From positions 1 to 64,000 of the forward strand of contig JAJFFF010000024.1 of the NCBI GenBank assembly GCA_021776785.1: 64,000 nucleotides of DNA, read 5' to 3'. The notes beneath the pieces were generated by a model. The model was given only the letters and a program-made list of their open reading frames with translations, ran no database searches and was not told the origin of the DNA. Below, one piece after another: positions 53,937 to 62,903 of the stretch. Within the stretch, counting starts at the first letter, position 1, and each line of letters starts with the position of its first letter. Made by a program: the position numbers and the translations under genes. Source of the stretch: Planctomycetota bacterium (GTDB lineage: Bacteria > Planctomycetota > PLA2).

Positions 53937-55669
53937 CGTCCGCGTCTCCGCTTCTTCTTTTTGAATTCGTAGCGCAGGCGCTGGTAGTCGGTTCCGCGTA
54001 CCGGCGTGAGGGTGCCGGGCACCGCCTCCATCGCCTTTAGGAACGCAATCTCTTTGAGCGCGCCATCGAGGATGTCCGCCTTTGCGCCCGACGGCAACAC
54101 CACGTTCAGCACGACGCGGTCCTGCTTGATCTCGACGCTCTCGAAGTCGACGAACTCGAGCTCTTCGTGCTTCTTGCGTACGGCGACAAAGATCTCGTTC
54201 CAGATCTGGAGTGCGCTCTTGATCGGCTCGATGCCTTTTGTGGAACCGGTCACCTTGTCGAGGTTTCTGCGCATGATGCGAAGCTCTCGGTTGAACCGGC
54301 CGATCGCTTGGTAGCGCTCGCCCTTCGCCTCGACGTCGTTGGCGTTAACCTTGCGCGGGACGAGGTCGCCCAAGTCGTTGTACTTGCGAGTGACTTCGCT
54401 AAACGACTGGTACGCATCCGTCAGCATCTTCTCGTAGCGATCGCGACGGAGATCTTTTTTCTTGATGACGCAGTAGAACGAGAACACGAGCAGGCCCAAA
54501 AACAGCAACGTGACCGTTACGGCGAGCGCGTTCTTGAGGAGTTCGAACTTGTTGGCGACCTGCAGTTCTTCCTGGCGGAAGTCCATGCCGATCGAGTCGC
54601 CGCCGATGCCTTTGATCGCCAATCCGATGGCGACGGACGCGCCCGCATCGAACACCTCTGTCGACGTGTTCTTCGGGCGATACTTAAAGGCTGTGGACGG
54701 CGAGAACGGTTCGATGGTGTAGCCGATGCGTTCGCCGAGGAGGTCGAGGAGCCCGCCGACGCGGAGGCCGGGGCCGCCTGCAATCACGCGTTCCGGCGTC
54801 TCGCCGCCGCGTAGTGCCGCGGCGCTGCGCACGAATTCACGCTTGAGGCGCGAAACGAACTCCGCGCGCTTCGTCGTGAACATGTCGCGTTCTAACTCCG
54901 CGTGGCTTTTTTCGGTCTCCGCCTTCACTTCCAGCGTGTCGCCGGTCGGCACGAACAGATCGCCGCTCGTGTCGTCCACGATCTCGGCCATCTTGAGATC
55001 GGCCTCGCGCATGTCGATGTCCATGTCGCGCGCGAGGCCGGTCGCAATCGAGTCCACGCCCATGCGCACCGAGCGCATCGCGCGAATCGCGCCGCCCTTG
55101 ACGAAGATGATCTCGGTCGCGCGGTAGCCGACGTGGATCAGCACGCAGTCCGGAGACTCGGCGATTAACCCCGCCGCGTGGACGGCGTGGTAGTACGCGT
55201 TCGCGTCCAAGTCGATCGCCAGCGGTTCGGCCCCGGACGCGCGGAGCGATTCGACGCGGCGCGCGATGGCTTCCTTTTGCACCGCAAACACCAAGAGGTT
55301 TGAGCTCTCGGCGGTCTCGCCGACCTTGGTGTACTGCACCACGACATCATCCGCGTCGCAGTTGTGCAGGTGATGTTCGGCCTCGAACTTGATGACCTTG
55401 CGGATCTGGTCGTCGTTGGTGAACGGGACCGGGATTTCGCGGACCACCGCCTCGTGCGCCTCGATCGCTGTAATCACGTGGTTCTTGGAGAACCCGCTCT
55501 TGAACAGGTCGGTCAGTGCTTCGCGCAGCGCATCCGGATCGAGCACGCCGCCGCGCGATTCGATGTCCAAATCCGCATAGCGCGTGATTTTGAACTTCTC
55601 GCCTCTCCCGGAGAGCTCGACGGCGCGTACGCCGCGTGCGTGGATGTCTAGACCGACCGACTTTGCCAT
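53933..55669 (-). CDS. pilM: PilM-PilN fusion of a type IV pilus-like machine
   Basis: 578 residues. The N-terminal 350 residues form an actin-like PilM domain (KSVGLDIHARGVRAVEL for the first phosphate loop, VLIHVGYRATEIIFV for the second, VIAGGPGLRVGGLLDLL). A transmembrane helix follows at about 385-410 (LLKNALAVTVTLLFLGLLVF), then a periplasmic PilN-like coiled-coil and ferredoxin-like region ending KKKKRRRGR. It thus combines the cytoplasmic PilM ring and the PilN inner-membrane clamp, as in GspL. No pilin, ATPase or secretin is in the window. Confidence 0.82.
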   Translation of the reverse strand: MAKSVGLDIHARGVRAVELSGRGEKFKITRYADLDIESRGGVLDPDALREALTDLFKSGFSKNHVITAIEAHEAVVREIPVPFTNDDQIRKVIKFEAEHHLHNCDADDVVVQYTKVGETAESSNLLVFAVQKEAIARRVESLRASGAEPLAIDLDANAYYHAVHAAGLIAESPDCVLIHVGYRATEIIFVKGGAIRAMRSVRMGVDSIATGLARDMDIDMREADLKMAEIVDDTSGDLFVPTGDTLEVKAETEKSHAELERDMFTTKRAEFVSRLKREFVRSAAALRGGETPERVIAGGPGLRVGGLLDLLGERIGYTIEPFSPSTAFKYRPKNTSTEVFDAGASVAIGLAIKGIGGDSIGMDFRQEELQVANKFELLKNALAVTVTLLFLGLLVFSFYCVIKKKDLRRDRYEKMLTDAYQSFSEVTRKYNDLGDLVPRKVNANDVEAKGERYQAIGRFNRELRIMRRNLDKVTGSTKGIEPIKSALQIWNEIFVAVRKKHEELEFVDFESVEIKQDRVVLNVVLPSGAKADILDGALKEIAFLKAMEAVPGTLTPVRGTDYQRLRYEFKKKKRRRGR

Positions 55670-55690
55670 GGCTGTTTGAAGCGGCCCATC

Positions 55691-56074
55691 TTACTTGCCT
55701 TGTGCAGGCTTGTCCCGGCGCCCCTGATTCCGCTCCGCGAGTTTTTGCCGTTGCGACTTTGTCAACACTTTGTGCAGCTTCTCGCGGTTTTGAGATTCGA
55801 GTTGGAGGATCTCGGCCCACTGCGTTCGATCGAGCCGCTCCCGGATCAGGGCGACGGCGCGATCGTGCTCGGCGAGGATCGTCCGGATCCGGCGCATCTG
55901 CGTCACGCTCAGATCAGGGAGTGCGTCCTGCCAATCCTGGAGGCGCCGCTCACGCGAGGAGTCCTCCTTGTCGGCCGAGCCCGCCGTCAACGTGCCGACC
56001 CACGCCCCCGTACCGAGGCCGGCGACAAACGTGAGGGCCAAGACGATGGCGAACAGGCGATACAGGCTGTTCAC
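55691..56074 (-). CDS. Spy/CpxP-like small periplasmic protein
   Basis: 127 residues. An N-terminal signal/anchor (MNSLYRLFAIVLALTFVAG) precedes a highly charged helical domain: LPDLSVTQMRRIRTILAEH and later KVLTKSQRQKLAERN. This is the LTxxQ-type arrangement of Spy/CpxP/ZraP-like chaperone or metal-sensor proteins. It lies between the anti-sigma factor (4-bp overlap) and PilM-PilN (21 bp), so it may act as the sensor partner of the ECF system, as CnrX-like proteins do; this role is inferred. Confidence 0.7.
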   Translation of the reverse strand: MNSLYRLFAIVLALTFVAGLGTGAWVGTLTAGSADKEDSSRERRLQDWQDALPDLSVTQMRRIRTILAEHDRAVALIRERLDRTQWAEILQLESQNREKLHKVLTKSQRQKLAERNQGRRDKPAQGK

Positions 56075-56436
56075 GGCAGCAGGCTCCCCGCTTGGGCGGG
56101 TTCGATGAATTCAGGCACCATCCGGAAGCCTAGGTAGGTCAGGCTGACCGCGGCCAGGATGGCGGCCGCGATCGCCACCTTCTTCAGGACCCGGCGCGCC
56201 TGCTCTAAGTCGAGCACTTCGGCGGCCGGCGCGGCGCGGCTCGCGGCCAAAACTCGATCCGCGAACGCCTCGTCCGGTTCGGGAGCACCCGCAAGGACCT
56301 CGTCCGACATCAGTTTCATGTCCTCGATCCGCCGGGATAGCTCCGGGTCGGCTTCGATGGCGGCGCGCAGGTTTCGCGCCTGGGTTGGGTCTAGCTCCCC
56401 GTCGAGGTAGCGCCAAAGTGTGTTGTCGTCATGCAT
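56071..56436 (-). CDS. Anti-sigma-factor-like membrane protein
   Basis: 121 residues. The N-terminal helical domain (LWRYLDGELDPTQARNLRAAIEADPELSRRIE) is the anti-sigma domain type without a zinc-binding His-Cys motif. It is followed by a linker and one transmembrane helix (KVAIAAAILAAVSLTYLGF) with a short periplasmic tail. It overlaps both the sigma gene (8 bp) and the Spy-like gene (4 bp). Confidence 0.8.
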   Translation of the reverse strand: MHDDNTLWRYLDGELDPTQARNLRAAIEADPELSRRIEDMKLMSDEVLAGAPEPDEAFADRVLAASRAAPAAEVLDLEQARRVLKKVAIAAAILAAVSLTYLGFRMVPEFIEPAQAGSLLP

Positions 56437-56989
56437 GGCGTAGCAAACTCCGCTTGAGTTGGGCCCGGGCTCGATGCAACCGGCTCTCGACGGTTCCGAT
56501 CGAGAGGTCCAAGATGTCGGCGATTTCCTTGTAGCTCAGTTGCTCGAGTTCGCGCAACGTCAGCACCTCGCGGTAATTCGCGGGGAGATCGGCGATCGCT
56601 TGGCGCACGATCCGGCGTTTTTCTTTGCGTTGGGCCTGGTGGGCGGGGCCGTGTGCTGGGTCGGGGAGAACGGCGTCGTCCTCCAGCGCGACCGCCGGTC
56701 GCCGGCTCCGCTTTTTAACGTGGTCCTTGGCGGCGTTCGCGGCCACCCGATAGAGCCAGGTGTAAAACTTCGACCGGCCGTCGAAGCTGGCGATCCGCTG
56801 GTACACCTTCAAAAACACTTCTTGAGCTACGTCTTCGACCTCGTGTCGGTCACGCACGATGCCGTAGATCAGCGCGAATACGCGGCTCTGATACCGCTGC
56901 ACGATCTCCGCCAACGCGGCCTCTTCGCCATCGCGAATACGATCGATTAGTTGCGCTTCGGTGCGCGCTGGATCGACCGGCCGACTCAT
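56429..56989 (-). CDS. ECF RNA polymerase sigma factor (RpoE/SigW-like)
   Basis: 186 residues. Region 2 contains DRHEVEDVAQEVFLKVYQRI and FYTWLYRVAANAAKDHVKKRSRR; region 4 contains LPANYREVLTLRELEQLSYKEIADILDLSIGTVESRL, the DNA-binding helix-turn-helix. ATG 56989 was chosen because relatives start just before AQLIDRIRDG; ATG 57004 is possible. It is the first gene of an operon with its anti-sigma, a Spy-like protein and the pilus proteins, so envelope stress may control the latter. The palindromic element begins just upstream. Confidence 0.9.
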   Translation of the reverse strand: MSRPVDPARTEAQLIDRIRDGEEAALAEIVQRYQSRVFALIYGIVRDRHEVEDVAQEVFLKVYQRIASFDGRSKFYTWLYRVAANAAKDHVKKRSRRPAVALEDDAVLPDPAHGPAHQAQRKEKRRIVRQAIADLPANYREVLTLRELEQLSYKEIADILDLSIGTVESRLHRARAQLKRSLLRHA

Positions 56990-57065
56990 ATTCAAAAGCA
57001 TCTCATGCCCCACCGGTTTCGACGCCAGGAGCAAACAAAGACTTCCAAAAACCCAACACCACCCC

Positions 57066-57402
57066 ACCCAATGCGGTACCGGGTTGGATTTTTTTTGCTG
57101 TAAGTCGTTTTGAGATAGTCACATATGCGCGCCAGGTGCGGCATTCGTGACGCACTTGGGGTCGAATGTACCGCGCGCGCGGCGCCGTGAATGGTTCATA
57201 ATCACAGTAATGACAATGGTTTACGTCAGTTATTGCGAGAGCGAACGGCCGCGCGGGCCGCGATCCGTGGAGCCAACGTACGGGAACCAAAAATGGGGGT
57301 TTTCACCTGGTTTGCGGCACCAATGCCGCACTTGGCGCGCATATCTCGTTTTGCGACAACGTCTTACGACGAAAAAAATCCAACCCGGTACCGCATTGGG
57401 TA
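57066..57402. repeat. Palindromic MITE-like element, copy 2
   Basis: A 337-bp element with inverted arms ACCCAATGCGGTACCGGGTTGG (left, from 57066) and its complement (right, to 57402). The symmetry continues inward for about 100 nt: ATATGCGCGCCAGGTGCGGCATT on the left pairs with AATGCCGCACTTGGCGCGCATAT on the right. The left outer flank (GGAGCAAA, A-rich, CCCAACACC) also matches the outer right flank of copy 1. It separates the ECF operon from ribBA and could form a long hairpin in either strand. Confidence 0.82.
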
Positions 57403-57418
57403 GCGCGTGTTTGGGTGG

Positions 57419-58666
57419 CTAGTCCTCTTGGTCTTGGTCTTCTCTTAGCAGGTGGCCCATCTTGTCGCGCTTTGTTTGGAGGTACTTTTCGTTGGACGGG
57501 TTCGACTCGATTTCGAGCGGGATGCGCTCGACGATCTTGAGGCCATACCCGTTCATCGCGCGGAACTTGCGCGGGTTGTTGGTGAGAATGCGGATCTGGC
57601 GAATGCCAAGATGACGGAGAATCTGCGCGCCGACACCGTAGTCGCGATGATCCGCCTTAAACCCAAGGGCGAGGTTGGCTTCAACCGTATCCATTCCCTC
57701 TTCTTGAAGCTTGTAAGCCTTGATCTTGTTCTCGATCCCGATGCCGCGACCTTCCTGGCGCATGTACAGGACAACTCCGCGCCCAACATCTTGCACTTTG
57801 GCCATCGCGCGATGGAGCTGGGGGCCGCAGTCGCAGCGCAGCGACATGAACGCGTCGCCGGTAAGGCACTCGGAGTGAACGCGCACCACGACGGGGTCTT
57901 CCCGAGCCGGGTTGCCGGCGCGGCCGTTCGGCGGTGTGTCGATGCCCAAGGTGAGGGCGACATGCGGTCGGCGGTCGACGATGCTGCGATAGAGGTGGAG
58001 GTCGAAATCGCCCACGGCGGTGGGGAGCTGCACGGTTTCGACTTTTTCAACGAGCTTCTCGGTGTGGCGGCGGTGCTCGATGAGCTGCGCAACCGACGAA
58101 ATCTTGATGTCGTGCTTGGCCGCAAACGCCTCCAGCTGCGGCATCCGGGCCATCGTGCCGTCCTCGTTCATGATTTCGCAGATCACGGCCGCGCCCCGTA
58201 GGCCGGCAAGCTGCGCCAGATCGACGGAGCCCTCGGTCTGACCGGTGCGCACCAAAACGCCGCCCCGTCGCGCCCGGATCGGCTGGATGTGGCCGGGCCG
58301 CACAAGGTCGGAGGCCTTGGCGCCGGGCCGCACCGCTTGGTGAATCGTACGCGCGCGATCGGCCGCGGAGATGCCCGTCGTGACACCGGTCGCCGCTTCG
58401 ATCGTCACGGTGAAGTTGGTGCGAAAACGACAGTTGTTGTCCTCGACCATGACGGGCAGCTCGAGCACGTCCGCCATCTCCTCTTCGAGGGCTAAACAAA
58501 TCCAGCCGCGCGCGTGCGTGGCCATAAAGTTTATGTGCTCGGGCTTGATGTGCTCGGCGGCCATCACCAAGTCACCCTCGTTCTCGCGATCCGGATCATC
58601 GACCAGAATGACCATTTTCCCGTTTTTGATGTCTTCTATCGTTTCGGGAATGTTTGCTAGAGCCAT
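57419..58666 (-). CDS. ribBA: Bifunctional 3,4-DHBP synthase/GTP cyclohydrolase II
   Basis: 415 residues. Residues 1-205 are RibB (VDDPDRENEGDLVMAAEHI with the catalytic Glu, DNNCRFRTNFTVTIEA, and RTGQTEGSVDLAQLAGL, where many relatives have GHTEA). The C-terminal half is RibA: HSECLTGDAFMSLRCDCGPQL with three zinc-type Cys, and YMRQEGRGIGIENKIKAY. Both enzymes feed riboflavin synthesis. ATG 58666 follows AAGGTG with 6-nt spacing, preferred over GTG 58675. No FMN riboswitch was seen in the 115 bp upstream; this is divergent from the coiled-coil gene. Confidence 0.92.
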   Translation of the reverse strand: MALANIPETIEDIKNGKMVILVDDPDRENEGDLVMAAEHIKPEHINFMATHARGWICLALEEEMADVLELPVMVEDNNCRFRTNFTVTIEAATGVTTGISAADRARTIHQAVRPGAKASDLVRPGHIQPIRARRGGVLVRTGQTEGSVDLAQLAGLRGAAVICEIMNEDGTMARMPQLEAFAAKHDIKISSVAQLIEHRRHTEKLVEKVETVQLPTAVGDFDLHLYRSIVDRRPHVALTLGIDTPPNGRAGNPAREDPVVVRVHSECLTGDAFMSLRCDCGPQLHRAMAKVQDVGRGVVLYMRQEGRGIGIENKIKAYKLQEEGMDTVEANLALGFKADHRDYGVGAQILRHLGIRQIRILTNNPRKFRAMNGYGLKIVERIPLEIESNPSNEKYLQTKRDKMGHLLREDQDQED

Positions 58667-58780
58667 CGGTGTCACCTTGAAAGAAGTTGAAACGTCCGCA
58701 GGCCGTGCGTTGATAAGGAAAGACCGTTGGGTCTTCCCAGCGCACCCTGCGCGTGAACCCAGCCAGTATAGGAGAAGCCC

Positions 58781-59953
58781 ATGCGTCTTCAGATAAACGG
58801 TGCCCTAGCGGCGTTCCTTATCGCGACAGTCGCGAGCGCCCCGGCGTTCGGCGTCGAGATCGTCGAACTCAAGAGCGGGCGCGTCATCGAAGCGAACAAG
58901 ACCGAGCTCCGCGGCGACAAGCTGTACGTCGAGCTCCACTTGCCCGGTAAGAATCAGCTCGTCGGATACACGATCGCGGTTCACAAAGTGATCCCCGAAT
59001 TCATCTTTTACGTGCGGCTGGAGAAGCTCAGTTCGGATAAGCCGGAGGCCCACAAGGATCTCGGCGACTGGGCGCGGAAACAGGGGCTGTTTCGCCACGC
59101 ACTCAAGGCGTACGAAATCGCCGGCGCGGCCGATGCCGACTTCATGGCGACGTTTGGGGAGCTTACGGAAAAGCTTCACGAGGAAGAGGCGACGTGGACG
59201 TTCGACGAGGCGTACCGACTCTTCAAGCTCAATGATGTGAAAGAGGCGCGCCTTCGCGTCGAGCGCGTGCTCGAAGACTTCAAGGACACCAAAGAGGTCG
59301 GGCGCGCGAAAGAACTCCTCAACATCATCAAGGAGCGCGAGCAGTTCTTGTCGGAACAACGCCGCCAGGAAGAAGTGGCCAAGCGTGCGCGCAAGCACAA
59401 GCGCGCGATGGATAAACAGATCGATCGCGTGCGCAAGGCGGATCGTCAGGTCTCGCGCGTCCGCCTCAAGTACATCGCCGACGCCAAGCGCCGCCTTCAA
59501 TGGGCCGCCTACGCCTATCGCAAGGCCGCCATGGAATTCTCGGAACTTCTGTTGGTGGTCGAAGTCGATGAGCTGCGCGTCATGCTGCGTGGCCTCCTCA
59601 CCGATCTCGACGATCGCATGGTGCGCACATTCCTCAAACTAGGGGACATTCGCCTGATCTCGGGCGATGGACCCGGCGCGCTCGACGCGGCTCACGAAGT
59701 GCTCTCGATCATTCCCTCGCACGAGGGTGCGAAGGGGTTGCGCGAGCGCGTCCTCGACGGGGAAAGCCGTGCGGACGTACGCGGAGATCTCCGGAGCTAC
59801 TCGTTCCCGTCGTATGTGCGGAACCGTTACCTGATCCCTTACGCCGGCAACTTTGCGCGACGTTACTACGGGCGCCGCACGCTCCGGATCGGATTGGGCG
59901 GCTCTCGCCGCATCGGGACCGGTGTCCGCTTCCACTTCAGCTACCACCGCTAA
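58781..59953 (+). CDS. Secreted coiled-coil/TPR-like protein, unknown function
   Basis: 390 residues. A signal peptide (about 1-24, ending APAFG) precedes a small beta-rich segment (VELKSGRVIEANKTELRGDK), then helical, charged regions with repeat-like periodicity: a TPR-like stretch (about 90-180) and a strongly charged coiled coil (about 190-260). The C-terminal tail contains GRRTLRIGLGGSRRIGTG, rich in Gly/Arg. No family was recognised. It is divergent from ribBA; the start ATG 58781 has AGGAGAAG upstream. Confidence 0.75.
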   Translation: MRLQINGALAAFLIATVASAPAFGVEIVELKSGRVIEANKTELRGDKLYVELHLPGKNQLVGYTIAVHKVIPEFIFYVRLEKLSSDKPEAHKDLGDWARKQGLFRHALKAYEIAGAADADFMATFGELTEKLHEEEATWTFDEAYRLFKLNDVKEARLRVERVLEDFKDTKEVGRAKELLNIIKEREQFLSEQRRQEEVAKRARKHKRAMDKQIDRVRKADRQVSRVRLKYIADAKRRLQWAAYAYRKAAMEFSELLLVVEVDELRVMLRGLLTDLDDRMVRTFLKLGDIRLISGDGPGALDAAHEVLSIIPSHEGAKGLRERVLDGESRADVRGDLRSYSFPSYVRNRYLIPYAGNFARRYYGRRTLRIGLGGSRRIGTGVRFHFSYHR

Positions 59954-59975
59954 GGTCGAATCGGACCATGGAACG

Positions 59976-60008
59976 GGCCGTCATCGCGTGTGGCGCGCGA
60001 TGACGGCC
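59976..60008. other. Perfect 13-bp inverted repeat
   Basis: GGCCGTCATCGCG and CGCGATGACGGCC pair over a 7-nt loop between the coiled-coil gene and tex. No T tract follows, so it is not a standard intrinsic terminator; it may stop or stabilise the upstream transcript 3' end. Confidence 0.65.
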
Positions 60009-60150
60009 GCGGCTCCACGCACGCGGTGAACGGGAATCCCGATCCTCGGTTGCGCGCTCTCGTTATCGCGTGACGCTCTGCTAGAATCACCTGCTTACGG
60101 GGGCCGAGGGTAGTCCCCCATTGTCAGCCCGGCCGAGGACCTCCCACGCC

Positions 60151-62712
60151 ATGAGTGAAAAGCTTTCGCTCGATCAGATTGTCGCCGCACGCGTAGCGGA
60201 CCGACACGGACTCGAACCTCAACTTGTCGAGCAAGCGCTCGGCGAATTGGCACGGGGGCTTCCCGTTCCGTACCTCGCGCGCTATCGGCGCGAGCGCGTC
60301 GGCGGCCTTGATGCCGCTCTACTGCGCGCGCTGCGGGCGGACGCCGACGAAGTGCGCGAGTTTGAGCGACGGCGCGAGTTCTTGTTGCGTGCGTTGGCGG
60401 AGCGCGACGACGTTCCGGAGAAAGCGCGCAAGCGGCTGCAAAAAGCACGGCATCGGCTGGAGCTCGAGTACCTCTACGAGCCTTACCGTCCGGCGCGGAA
60501 AACGCCTGGCACTCTGGCGCGCGAGCGAGGCTTGGAGCCTCTTGCCGCCGCGTTTCTCAAGAACGAAGAGCCTTCGGTGGACGCGTATGTCTCCGCGGAG
60601 AAGGGTGTTGCCAGCGCCGAGGACGCGATGCAGGGCGTGCGCCAAATCTTGTCCGAGCGGTTCGCGGTCGATCCCGAAGTGCGTTCGTCGATGTTGCGCG
60701 TGATCGAGAAGCAGGGCGTCGTCAGCGTCGCTCCGGGGCATGGCAAGAAACAGATCCCCGGACGCTTCCAACGGCTTGCGTCGTTTGAGGAAAAGCTCGG
60801 GCGCATCCCGCCGCACCGCTTTCTCGCTCTGCGCCGTGCGGAAAAAGAGAGCGCCATTTCGGTGCGCGTGGAGTTTCCCGACGACAAAGTGCTCGACTCG
60901 ATTCAGAAGCGTTTCTTTCCGGAAGGCGTTAGTGATCCGGTAAAGGAGGTGCTCGACGGCGCGGCGCAGGCAGCGTTGCGCTTGTTGCGCCCGGCGATCT
61001 TTGAAGACGCGTTCCGCTCGGCACAGTCGAAGGCCGAGCGCGCCGCGATCGATGCGTTTTCGAACAGCCTTCGCGACCTATTGCTATACCCGCCTGCGGG
61101 CGCGCAACGCGTGATGGGCATCGACCCCGCGACTCGTGGCGCGATCCCGGTTGCTTGCGTCGATGAGCGCGGCCAGCACGTGGAAAGCGCGCGGCTCAAG
61201 TTCTTTTCGAAAGACGAAGCAACGCTGAAGGCCTCGCAGGAGTCCGTCGCGCGCATGCTGCAAACCCATCAGGTGCAACTGATCGCGCTCGGGAACGGTC
61301 CCGGACGGCAGGAGTGCTCGGAATTTTTGGCGCCGATCCTTGTGGCGATGGGGGAGAACGCTCCGATCGTTGTGCAGGTCAGTGAAGCCGGTGTTGGTTC
61401 GTACGCGAGCGGTCCCGTTGGCCGCGCGGAACTGCCGGCGCTTCCCGTTCCCGTGCGCGGTGCCGTATCGATCGCGCGCCGTCTCATCGATCCGCTGCCG
61501 GAGTTGGTCAAGGTCGACCCGAAACAGATCGGCGTCGGTCAGTACCAGAGCGATATCGACCCCGCACTCTTGGGGCGTGCGCTCTCGGGCGTGATCGAAG
61601 ACTGCGTCAGCTACGTCGGCGTTGATCCCAACCGCGCGTCGGTGCAGGAGTTGGCTTGCGTCTGCGGGCTTACGACGTCGGCTTCGCGCGCGCTGGTCGA
61701 GCACCGTGAACGCTCGGGTCGATTCCAGTCGCGGGCGCAGATTGCGGCCCTCCCGTTTATCACGCCCGAGGCGTTTGAGCAGGCGGCCGGTTTCGTTCGC
61801 ATTCGTGAAGGCGAAAACCCGATTGATCAAACGGGCGTCCACCCGACGCACCAGGCGATCGTCGAGAGGTTGGCGCGTGCCGTCGAACTCGAGCCGGCTG
61901 CGTTGATTGGAAACAGCGACGCATTGAGCAAGATCGACGTGGATGACATCGCCGACGACGCGGCCACGCCGGCCGCGATTGCGAGCGTGATCGCCGAGCT
62001 GTTGGAAGCAGGCGGCGATCCGCGTCCGCGGCTGCAGCTCGTTCGTTTCGAGCCGTCCGTGAACAAGCCGAGCGATCTTTCGCCGGGCATGCGCATGCAG
62101 GGCCGCGTCACCAACGTGACGAGTTTCGGTGCGTTCGTCGACATCGGCGTGCGGCAGGACGGGCTCGTGCACGTCTCGGAGCTGTCCGATCGTTTTGTGA
62201 AAGATCCAACTCTGGTGGCACGCGTGGGCGATGTCGTTAGCGTGCGTGTTCTCGGCGTTGATTCCGAGACCAATCGCATCTCGTTGTCGATGAAGAGTCG
62301 TCAAGCGGCTCGCGAGGGCCGCGGTGGACGCGGCGGAGATCGCGCCAGCGGCGAAGGCGGCGGCGGTGGTCGCAGCGGCGGTGGTCGCAGTGAAGGCGGC
62401 CGCAGCGCGTCGGGCGGCGGCGGCGGCGGCGGCGGCGCACGTCGTGGCGGCGGCGCTGGCGGCGGTGGTGGTCGCGGCGGCGGTGGTGGTGGCCGCGGCG
62501 GTGGTGGTGGCGGTCGCGGCGGTGGTCGTGGAGGTCGGCGCCCGCGTCGCGAAGACGAACGGTTTGACGTCAAGGGCTCGGGTTACGAGACGGCGTCAAA
62601 TGAGCCCCAAAAGATGATCCCCGACACGCCCGAGAACCCGGTTCCCGACAACGAGACGGAAGCAGAGTTCATGAAGCGCAAGATGGAAGAGCTGCGCAAG
62701 CGGTTCAGCTAG
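60151..62712 (+). CDS. tex: Tex-type transcription accessory protein with RGG-rich tail
   Basis: 853 residues. The Tex blocks appear in order: an N-terminal helical domain, the YqgF-like RNase H fold (VMGIDPATRGAIPVACVD), helix-hairpin-helix regions (ELACVCGLTTSASRALVEH and FITPEAFEQAAGF) and an S1 RNA-binding domain (GMRMQGRVTNVTSFGAFVDIGVRQDGLVHVSEL). Then follows an unusual stretch of about 90 residues of Gly/Arg-rich RGG-like sequence (about 715-810), and a charged C-terminus. Tex binds nucleic acids and affects transcription. ATG 60151 gives the family N-terminus. Confidence 0.9.
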   Translation: MSEKLSLDQIVAARVADRHGLEPQLVEQALGELARGLPVPYLARYRRERVGGLDAALLRALRADADEVREFERRREFLLRALAERDDVPEKARKRLQKARHRLELEYLYEPYRPARKTPGTLARERGLEPLAAAFLKNEEPSVDAYVSAEKGVASAEDAMQGVRQILSERFAVDPEVRSSMLRVIEKQGVVSVAPGHGKKQIPGRFQRLASFEEKLGRIPPHRFLALRRAEKESAISVRVEFPDDKVLDSIQKRFFPEGVSDPVKEVLDGAAQAALRLLRPAIFEDAFRSAQSKAERAAIDAFSNSLRDLLLYPPAGAQRVMGIDPATRGAIPVACVDERGQHVESARLKFFSKDEATLKASQESVARMLQTHQVQLIALGNGPGRQECSEFLAPILVAMGENAPIVVQVSEAGVGSYASGPVGRAELPALPVPVRGAVSIARRLIDPLPELVKVDPKQIGVGQYQSDIDPALLGRALSGVIEDCVSYVGVDPNRASVQELACVCGLTTSASRALVEHRERSGRFQSRAQIAALPFITPEAFEQAAGFVRIREGENPIDQTGVHPTHQAIVERLARAVELEPAALIGNSDALSKIDVDDIADDAATPAAIASVIAELLEAGGDPRPRLQLVRFEPSVNKPSDLSPGMRMQGRVTNVTSFGAFVDIGVRQDGLVHVSELSDRFVKDPTLVARVGDVVSVRVLGVDSETNRISLSMKSRQAAREGRGGRGGDRASGEGGGGGRSGGGRSEGGRSASGGGGGGGGARRGGGAGGGGGRGGGGGGRGGGGGGRGGGRGGRRPRREDERFDVKGSGYETASNEPQKMIPDTPENPVPDNETEAEFMKRKMEELRKRFS

Positions 62713-62724
62713 GCGGTCCGTCGC

Positions 62725-62876
62725 AAAAGTCCTCGTGGGCTACGACCGGATCTCGAAATCGATCTCTGCGTCGCGAATCCTCGCCCTAGCTTGCGGCTAG
62801 GCCTCCGGTTCGCTCCTTGATCTCGACTCTGAGCTCTCGCTCTCGCCTGACGAGTACTTGTTCAACGGGCTGGCAG
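62725..62876. repeat. Solo diverged copy of the 162-bp repeat unit
   Basis: One unit of the family arrayed at 28352-28980, with the anchor distance conserved (119 bp from ACGACCGG to TTCAACGGG, against 118 in the array). The internal hairpin is changed to CCTAGC-TTGCG-GCTAGG, so both arms differ from GCTGTAGC/GCTACAGC while remaining complementary. It sits after tex and before the propeller gene. Confidence 0.8.
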
Positions 62877-62903
62877 GCGTTTTGTCGCGGCGGCTGGCGC
62901 CGG

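Noticed and set aside
57419..58666. RibBA inactivated in its RibB half because GHTEA reads GQTEG
   Set aside because: I recall the GQTEG form in many apparently functional RibBA proteins; the remaining catalytic residues are intact.
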